DNA from: an uncultured Planctomycetaceae bacterium
GTDB lineage: Bacteria; Planctomycetota; Planctomycetia; Pirellulales; Pirellulaceae
Reading direction: 5' to 3'
Length of the DNA stretch: 11,278 bases
Assembly: GCA_903921945.1 (NCBI GenBank)
Contig: CAIXSC010000476.1
Location: 1-11,278 of the forward strand
In this document: positions 1-9,444 of the stretch, one piece after another
Layout: every line of letters starts with the position of its first letter
How positions within the stretch are numbered: the first letter of the stretch is position 1
Position numbers and translations under genes: made by a program
Notes under the pieces: generated by a model
Databases searched by the model: none
Seen by the model: the letters and a program-made list of their open reading frames with translations, nothing else
Told to the model about the DNA's origin: nothing

Positions 1-40
1 CGTTCGGCTAGGCATTTCCCCCCACGCAGATTCGCCATTG

Positions 41-110
41 CACACCTTGGCCGGCACACGTTGGCCAGCACACGTTGGCCAGCACACGTTGGCCGGCGCA
101 CCTTGGCCGG
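41..110. repeat. five tandem copies of a 14-bp repeat
   Basis: Five contiguous 14-mers: 41–54 CACACCTTGGCCGG, 55–68 and 69–82 CACACGTTGGCCAG (identical), 83–96 CACACGTTGGCCGG and 97–110 CGCACCTTGGCCGG. Units differ at only three positions. The 14-bp period is not a multiple of three, so the array is not protein-coding even though all forward frames happen to be open. It sits in the non-coding stretch after the GH13 gene. No function is evident; it looks like a minisatellite that can expand or contract by slippage. Confidence 0.85.
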
Positions 111-139
111 AGCAAGCTCGCCAACGCGGCTTTTCCCGT

Positions 140-158
140 GTCCACGGTTGCCGTGGAC
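140..158. other. perfect hairpin downstream of the GH13 gene
   Basis: GTCCACGG (140–147) and CCGTGGAC (151–158) are exact reverse complements around a three-base loop, about 53 bases beyond the GH13 stop codon. On the minus-strand transcript the stem is followed by an A-rich stretch, not U, so it is not a standard intrinsic terminator. It may protect the 3' end of the mRNA. An outer CCCGT/ACGGG pair (135–139 with 171–175) could extend the structure. Confidence 0.5.
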
Positions 159-211
159 GCCGATCCGGGCACGGGCGCGTCTTCGACAGAGACTGTGCCA
201 GGGCCGCGTCT

Positions 212-1699
212 TCAGGGGCTGCGTAGCTGGAAGATGTGCCGGCCCATCGATGGCATGTCCAGGTAGAGTCCGCGATTGGCGAGGTCGTCGCCGTCGCGTT
301 CGTGGATCTCGGGGCCCAGTCGATCTTCCAGCCGCCAAGGCTTTCCCCGCAGCTCGGCGTGGCACGCGGCGGGAAAACGGGCGAAGCACTGCCCGCGATG
401 TTCCGCCAAGTTCACGACAGCCAACGTCATGCGACGCGAGCCCGGCTCGTGCCACAGCTGTGGAATGAACTCGGCATGGGATCGATTGCCGTCCCAGGCC
501 GCGACCGCCTCCAACAAAAACCATTCGCCATGCCGCACCGACGGCTCGGGAAGGGCCGCGAGCAGACACCGATAAAACTTAACCAGCGCCTCGTCGGTCG
601 GCTCAACGGGCCCGCGGACCAAGTGGGGCGAGATCCGCAGTTTTCGGCCTTCGAGCTGGCCTTGGTGGAAGAATCGCAGGCCGGGCGCCAGGTAGGTGAT
701 GACAGCCGCCGCCTCGTGGCGCGGGCGTGAAAAGGCGGCCGCCGCTCTCGGTTCGTCATGGTTTTCCAAGAACCGTGCCAGCCGCCGTTGATAGCTAGGA
801 TCGGCGGCCAGGTGATCGCGTACCGAACTGGCCGGATGATCGCGCAATCGATCGTACAACCGCTTGTCGTACGCGTAATCGAAGCCTTGCCGCAGCAGGT
901 CCCACTCGCGATCCCAGTAGACTTCGGCGAGCAGCCGGAAAGCCGGGTGGCGGGCACGCAGGCTGGCGATCGCGGCCGGCCAGAACGCCGCCATCGAACG
1001 CCCCCACGTTCGCTCGAAGACGTCGGGCAACTGCAGCATCGCCATGTCGCAGCGCAGCCCGTCGCAATGCTCGGCCACCCGCAGCAGTTCGCCCTCCATC
1101 GCTTGCCTGGTTGCGGGCTGGCTGTAGTCGAGCTGCGCGGTGTCGGGCCAGCCCTCGAAGTAGGGATCGCGGCCGTGGGCGATGACACGTTCGTGGCCCG
1201 CCGAAACGACGCGTGTGTAGTTCCGCGGCTCGCTCGCGAGCGATCCTTCGTCGCCACCGACGTAACGCTCGGGATGCGCGGCTACCCAAGGGTGGTCGAT
1301 CGCCGTGTGATTGGGGACGAAGTCGAGCATCAACCGCTGGCCGCGGGATCGCAGCCGTGCGCGGAAGCGTGCCAGCGACTCCGCGTCGCCGATTCGCGGA
1401 TCGACACTGTAATCGGCAATCGCGAACCCGGACCCTTGAATGTCGTCGTCGGCGCAGTCGGGAAGCGTATGAAGGAACTCGGCACGCCAGCCGGCGTGGC
1501 TGCGGGCGACCGCTCGACCCACGGGGCCTGTCCGCCAAACGCTCAGCAGCCATATCCAGGTGAAGCCGGCCGCCGCCCAGGCGTCGAGCGACTCATCGGG
1601 GATGTCATCAAGTGTCGCGGGGCGTCCCCGTTTCCGACCCAGCTCGGTCAGCCACACGCGGGTGTTGACTTGAAAGAGCAGTTGGTGGCTTGGGCTCAT
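212..1699 (-). CDS. GH13 alpha-amylase family glycoside hydrolase, probably cytoplasmic
   Basis: A 495-residue (beta/alpha)8-barrel enzyme of the alpha-amylase superfamily, acting by a retaining mechanism on alpha-glucosidic bonds. All four conserved GH13 regions are present. Region I is DFVPNH (126–131). Region II is GLRCD (214–218), with Asp218 the expected nucleophile. Region III is LLAEVYW (256–262), with Glu259 the acid/base. Region IV is ENHD (312–315), with Asp315 the transition-state stabiliser. The last hundred or so residues (from about MTLAVVNLAEH) fit the C-terminal beta domain. There is no signal peptide, so an intracellular role in glycogen, maltodextrin or trehalose metabolism is inferred; substrate and hydrolase versus transferase activity cannot be told. 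The ATG at 1699 precedes the family-typical FQVNTRVWLTEL. GGGAGG lies 21 bases upstream, directly after the fusA stop, which is far for a ribosome binding site. With 27 bp between the genes, translational coupling to fusA is plausible. Confidence 0.88.
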   Translation of the reverse strand: MSPSHQLLFQVNTRVWLTELGRKRGRPATLDDIPDESLDAWAAAGFTWIWLLSVWRTGPVGRAVARSHAGWRAEFLHTLPDCADDDIQGSGFAIADYSVDPRIGDAESLARFRARLRSRGQRLMLDFVPNHTAIDHPWVAAHPERYVGGDEGSLASEPRNYTRVVSAGHERVIAHGRDPYFEGWPDTAQLDYSQPATRQAMEGELLRVAEHCDGLRCDMAMLQLPDVFERTWGRSMAAFWPAAIASLRARHPAFRLLAEVYWDREWDLLRQGFDYAYDKRLYDRLRDHPASSVRDHLAADPSYQRRLARFLENHDEPRAAAAFSRPRHEAAAVITYLAPGLRFFHQGQLEGRKLRISPHLVRGPVEPTDEALVKFYRCLLAALPEPSVRHGEWFLLEAVAAWDGNRSHAEFIPQLWHEPGSRRMTLAVVNLAEHRGQCFARFPAACHAELRGKPWRLEDRLGPEIHERDGDDLANRGLYLDMPSMGRHIFQLRSP

Positions 1700-1726
1700 C
1701 GCCGCCGCGCTGTCGAGGCGCCTCCC

Positions 1727-3827
1727 TTAGATCTCGTATTCCCGCAGCACGTCGGCCGGCGCGGCGTCGTAGTGAAGCGGCGACATCGAGCAGCCGGCGC
1801 GGCCCTGGCTCAGGCTGCGCATCGCGTTGGAATAACCGAACAGCTCGCGGAGCGGCGCGTGGGCTTCAATCACAGTGACTCGGCCGCGGTTTTCGGTCCT
1901 GGCGATGATCGCGCGGCGCTGTTGCAGGTCGCCCACGAAGTCGCCCAGGTAATCTTCCGGAGTGGTGATGTCCAGCTTCATGATCGGTTCGAGCAACACC
2001 TTGCCGCCCCTGGGCCAAGCCTTGTTGGAAGGCATCGTTGGCCGCGATGCGGAACGCGCGCTCGTCGGACGTCTCGGGATTCCATTCGCCACCGAGAAAC
2101 CGGATGCGGAGTTTCATCAGCGGGAAGCCGGCGATGATCCCGCCGCCTTCGCCGCACAGTTTCAGTTCCTCCATCGCGGCAGTCACGAGCGGCTCGGGGA
2201 GCGACTCGAACGGGCACTCGTTCAGCAGCACCACGCCCATGGTGCTGTCCGGCATCGGCTCCAGCCGCAAGCGGACCTTGGCGAACAGGCTTTGGCCGGC
2301 GATTTGCCGATGGCACTCGCCGACAACCTCGACGGTCCGCGCGATTGACTCGCGGTAGCTGACCTGCGGCTTGTGGAACTTGACGTTGAGATTGAAATCG
2401 CGCAGCAGCCGGTTCTTCACGATTTCGAGGTGCAATTCGCCCATGCCGCGGATCAACGTCTGGCCCGTCTCGCCCATCACCACTTGCAGGGTGGGGTCTT
2501 GGCGTTTGAGCATGTCGAGCGTTTCGCCGAGCTTCTTGCGTTCGGTCGTCGATTCGGGTTCGACGGCCATGGAGATCACCGTCTCCGGGAACTGGATTTG
2601 TTCCAGCAGGATGGGATTTCTGGTGTCGCACAAGGTATCGCCGGTGATTGACTGGCGGAGTCCGATCACGCCGACGATGTCGCCGGCCCCGGCCGCTTCG
2701 ACCTGCTGTTCCTTTTTCGTGGCGTGGATCAGCCACAACTGGGCGACGTTCTCTTTGATGTCCTTGCCCGGATTGAGCACACGGCTGTTCTGTTCCAATT
2801 CACCCGAGTAGACCCGCACCCAGGAGATGTCGCCCGTTTTGGCGGGCAAGACTTTGAACACGATGCCGCAGAACGGCTCTTTAAGGTCCGGTTTACGTTT
2901 CTCGCGAACCGTCTGTTTTTTCTTCTTGTCCGGCACCTCGCCTTCGATGGGAGGCATGTCGGACGGGCTCGGCAAGTAGTATTCGACGGCGTCGAGCAGC
3001 GGCGGGATGCCGACGGCTTGCAGCGCGGCCCCGCAGAGCACCGGCTGGAGGGCCATTTTCAGCGTCGCGTCCCGCAGCACCTTGCGAATCAACGCGGCCG
3101 GAATTGGCTGTTCGAGCAACGCCAGTTCGGTGAGCTCGTTGCTGAAGTTGTAAAGTTTCTCGAGCATGGCGTCGCGCCAGATAGCGGCGTCCGCCTCGAA
3201 GTCTTCGGGAATCTCGTGGACCACCACCTCGCGCCCTTCGCCCTCTTTGGGGAAGGTCAGCATTTTCATTTCGATCAGATCGATGACGCCGCGGAACGGG
3301 TTGGCGACGTGCGGCGGTCCCTGTCCGACCGGGATCTGGATGGCGATCGGGTTGGCGTTGAGCCGTTTCGACATTTCCTCGAATACGGCGTCGAAGTCCG
3401 CTCCTTCGCGGTCGAGCTTATTGATGAAGGCGATACGCGGCACGCGGTATTTGTCGGCCTGTCGCCAGACGGTTTCGCTTTGCGCCTCGACGCCTTCGCG
3501 GGCGCTGAAGACGACCACCGCGCCGTCAAGCACTCGCAGGCAACGTTCGACCTCGGCCGTGAAATCGACGTGGCCCGGCGTATCGAGCAGGTTGACGTGG
3601 ACGTCCTTCCATTCGAACGTCACGCAGGCGGCGTAAATCGTGATGCCGCGTTCCTGTTCTTCGACATCGCTGTCGGTGGTGGTGGTGCCCTTGTCGACCT
3701 CGCCGGCGCGGTGCTTGGCGCCGCTGGTGAACAGCATGCGTTCGGTCACCGTCGTTTTGCCGGCGTCGATGTGGGCGATGATGCCGATGTTTCGAATGGT
3801 GTCCAGTCCGCGTCGCATTGCAGCCAT
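1727..3827 (-). CDS. fusA: elongation factor G, divergent domain IV, frameshifted near the C-terminus
   Basis: This is a ribosomal translocation/recycling GTPase. The first frame gives AHIDAGKT (P-loop, 18–25), DTPGHVDF (G3, 82–89), NKLD (G4, 136–139) and CGAAL (G5, 265–269), followed by domains II to IV. At a four-base C run (2007–2010; GGGG in the mRNA), after residue 607, the frame is lost and would run on to a stop at 1866. The correct domain IV–V sequence, VLLEPIMKLDITTPEDYLGD onward, continues in the next frame to TAA at 1729–1727. Removing one G restores a 699-residue EF-G of normal length with no gap against the family. A sequencing or assembly indel is the simplest explanation; a true mutation or +1 slippage is possible. 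Domain IV lacks the usual GGRGQ and GGVIPxEY tip motifs, suggesting a specialised EF-G paralogue. There is a lysine-rich stretch at 300–311. GGAG lies two bases before the 3827 ATG but 11 bases before the ATG at 3818, so the true start could be either. Confidence 0.9.
2007..2010 (-). other. frameshift site in fusA (homopolymer run)
   Basis: The coding strand reads CAG GGG CGG CAA in the first frame. Deleting one G gives CAG GGC GGC AAG, that is Q-G-G-K, running straight into VLLEPIM. The resulting spacing, GLAQGGKVLLEP, equals the 12-residue GFKKAKPVLLEP of E. coli EF-G. One extra base in a homopolymer therefore accounts for the whole disruption. Confidence 0.85.
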
Positions 3828-3843
3828 CGCTCCGGGAGAGGGT

Positions 3844-3879
3844 AAAAAAAAACGCCGCCCGGGAACCCCGCGCGGCGTT
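3844..3879 (-). terminator. Rho-independent terminator between rpsG and fusA
   Basis: On the minus strand AACGCCGC (3879–3872) pairs perfectly with GCGGCGTT (3858–3851) across a 13-base GC-rich loop. It is followed directly by an unbroken run of T (3852–3844, the last two stem bases included). This is a textbook intrinsic terminator 20 bases after the rpsG stop. Only 16 bases separate it from the fusA ATG at 3827, so no promoter fits between them. fusA must be transcribed by readthrough or from a promoter further upstream. Confidence 0.8.
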
Positions 3880-3898
3880 CACAAATTCAACATGCCGA

Positions 3899-4369
3899 CT
3901 ACCAGGCGAAGTGGGCGAAGGCCTTGTTCGCGTCCGCCATGCGGTGGACGTTTTCCCGGCGGGTCACGGCGGCGCCTTCACGGTTGTAGGCGGCCATGAA
4001 TTCCTCCGCCAACTTCACCGCCATCGGACGGCCCTTCTTTTCGCGGCAGGCGAGCAAGATCCAGCGAATCGCCAGCGACTGTTGGCGGTTGCGATTCACT
4101 TGCATCGGCACTTGGTAGGCGGCGCCGCCGACGCGTCGCGAACGGACTTCGATGTACGGCTTCACGTTCTCGATCGCGCCGTTGAAGACTTCGATCGGGT
4201 CGCGGTCCGGCATCTTCTCTTTGATGATGTCCAGGGCGCCGTAGAACAGTTGCAAGGCGACCGCCTTCTTGCCATCCCGCATCAGGCAGTTGACGAACTT
4301 GCTCGCCAACAGCGACTTGTAAACCGCGTCCGGCTTCAGCGTCGACGCACTTGCAGTAATCGCACCCAT
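3899..4369 (-). CDS. rpsG: 30S ribosomal protein S7
   Basis: S7 nucleates assembly of the 30S head by binding the 3' domain of 16S rRNA, and it lines the E-site. From the ATG at 4369 the product is 156 residues, exactly the usual bacterial length, and reads MGAITASAST at the start. Conserved stretches are KFVNCLMRDGKK near the N-terminus, VRSRRVGGAAYQVP (the rRNA-contacting core) and RENVHRMADANKAFAHFAW at the end. The frame is open back to 4474, but that extension gives 35 residues unlike S7 and covers the leader repeats, so I reject it. AGAGGGAAGAGG upstream of 4369 provides a purine-rich ribosome binding site. A strong terminator follows the stop codon within about 20 bases, which sets rpsL–rpsG apart from fusA. 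Confidence 0.98.
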   Translation of the reverse strand: MGAITASASTLKPDAVYKSLLASKFVNCLMRDGKKAVALQLFYGALDIIKEKMPDRDPIEVFNGAIENVKPYIEVRSRRVGGAAYQVPMQVNRNRQQSLAIRWILLACREKKGRPMAVKLAEEFMAAYNREGAAVTRRENVHRMADANKAFAHFAW

Positions 4370-4410
4370 TTGCCTCTTCCCTCTGACTTCTATGCAGCTT
4401 GCTAAATGTG

Positions 4411-4427
4411 GCCGCACAATTCGCGGC
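4411..4427 (-). other. small stem-loop in rpsG leader
   Basis: GCCGC (4411–4415) can pair with GCGGC (4423–4427) around a seven-base AT-rich loop, about 40 bases before the rpsG start. The stem is short and could be chance in GC-rich DNA. It is noted because this gap is where S7 feedback control acts in E. coli. Confidence 0.25.
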
Positions 4428-4440
4428 TGTGTGTGTTTGT

Positions 4441-4478
4441 TGACCTGTCCCGCACGAGTTAACCTAACCCGCACGAGT
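4441..4478 (-). repeat. tandem 19-bp direct repeat in rpsL–rpsG gap
   Basis: Two adjacent 19-mers, 4441–4459 and 4460–4478, agree at 16 of 19 positions. They share an exact 11-base core, read on the minus strand as ACTCGTGCGGG. They lie in the leader upstream of rpsG, the region that in E. coli carries the S7-binding autoregulatory site. A protein-binding or RNA-regulatory role is possible, but only the repetition itself is observed. Confidence 0.55.
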
Positions 4479-4512
4479 CTGGGGACTGGACCTGGGATCT
4501 ACGTCCCGAGCC

Positions 4513-4881
4513 TTAACCCTTCTTGGCGCCGTAGCGGCTACGCGAGCGTTTCCGGCCTTGCACGCCTTGGGTGTCGCGGATACCGCGGACAACTTGATAG
4601 CGCACACCCGGGAGGTCGCGAACACGGCCGCCGCGAACGAGCACGATCGAGTGTTCTTGCAGGTTATGGCCTTCACCCGGGATGTAGACCGTGACTTCCT
4701 TGCCGTTGGAAAGGCGGACACGGGTAATCTTCCGCAGGGCCGAGTTCGGCTTCTTGGGCGTCATCGTGCGGACGATCAAGCAAACACCCTGCTTGAAGGG
4801 CGACTTCTCCAGCACCGGAGACTTGCTGAACCGGCGCTTCTGCTGACGCGCTTTACGCACCAATTGGTTGATCGTGGGCAT
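4513..4881 (-). CDS. rpsL: 30S ribosomal protein S12
   Basis: S12 sits at the decoding centre of the 30S subunit and controls translational accuracy. The 122-residue product aligns with E. coli S12 without gaps over the core. It has NQLVRK at the N-terminus, TPKKPNSALRK (41–51) with the conserved Lys43, and GEGHNLQEHS (69–78). In GGRVRDLPGVRY (84–95), Asp89 is the residue that RimO methylthiolates in E. coli. Position 88 is Arg (codon CGC at 4620–4618), where sensitive E. coli and M. tuberculosis have Lys; K88R is a classical streptomycin-resistance change. The start is ATG at 4881, with only a weak GGA upstream as ribosome binding site. The gene lies 89 bp after rpoC and 143 bp before rpsG, the normal str order. 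Confidence 0.99.
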   Translation of the reverse strand: MPTINQLVRKARQQKRRFSKSPVLEKSPFKQGVCLIVRTMTPKKPNSALRKITRVRLSNGKEVTVYIPGEGHNLQEHSIVLVRGGRVRDLPGVRYQVVRGIRDTQGVQGRKRSRSRYGAKKG

Positions 4882-4940
4882 GTCTATTCCGTCGAAACGT
4901 TCCGATGGCCGTGCGGGGCCGGGGAAAACTCAAAACACGT

Positions 4941-4968
4941 AAGGTACCGGGATTTGGGCGGGTGTCAA
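4941..4968 (-). promoter_or_regulatory. candidate sigma-70-type promoter for rpsL
   Basis: On the minus strand a perfect TTGACA (4968–4963) is followed after 16 bp by TACCTT (4946–4941), which keeps the first two and last bases of the TATAAT consensus. It begins only two bases after the rpoC stop codon and would start transcription about 50 bases before the rpsL ATG. The exact -35 match is striking in a GC-rich gap. The -10 is weak and the spacing short, so this is a prediction only. Confidence 0.35.
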
Positions 4969-4970
4969 GG

Positions 4971-9314
<4,344 letters not shown>

Positions 9315-9363
9315 GGGCTAAAGCTCCCTCTAACTGAACAACTGTGCGGCGGGGTAAACGGAG

Positions 9364-9428
9364 CGGGCGACGGATCGCCCGGGCGGCTCGCGGCGAACAA
9401 TCGGCCTGTGGCCGGCCATCGCCGCGAG
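9364..9428 (-). other. two GC-rich stem-loops between rpoB and rpoC
   Basis: Two perfect inverted repeats lie in the rpoB–rpoC gap. The larger pairs CTCGCGGCGA (9387–9396) with TCGCCGCGAG (9419–9428), and its interior contains a second stem CGGCC-TGT-GGCCG (9402–9414). The smaller pairs CGGGCGA (9364–9370) with TCGCCCG (9375–9381) around a CGGA loop. Neither is followed by a U-tract on the minus strand, so they do not look like simple Rho-independent terminators. An RNA processing site, a partial attenuator or an mRNA stabiliser are possible, but the function is inference only. Confidence 0.6.
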
Positions 9429-9444
9429 TGGTGGGTCGGTCCTG

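Noticed and set aside
41..110. CRISPR array
   Set aside because: The 14-bp units are contiguous with no spacers, and no cas gene is near.
140..158. Hairpin as Rho-independent terminator of the GH13 gene
   Set aside because: No U-tract follows it in the minus-strand transcript.
38..266. Short plus-strand peptides with repeated LAG/RWPAH patterns
   Set aside because: They are the 14-bp tandem repeat read in three frames; a period not divisible by three and no ribosome binding site argue against coding.
2724..3845. 373-codon plus-strand open frame, and the similar one at 758–2137
   Set aside because: Both are antisense to fusA and the GH13 gene, which have unmistakable family motifs. They are shadow frames.
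4385..4425. Promoter directly before rpsG
   Set aside because: The best match, TTGTGC with TGCATA 17 bp later, fits the consensus poorly.
3899..4474. Longer S7 starting at 4474
   Set aside because: The extra 35 residues do not resemble S7 and overlap the leader repeats; the 4369 ATG gives the standard 156 residues with a ribosome binding site.
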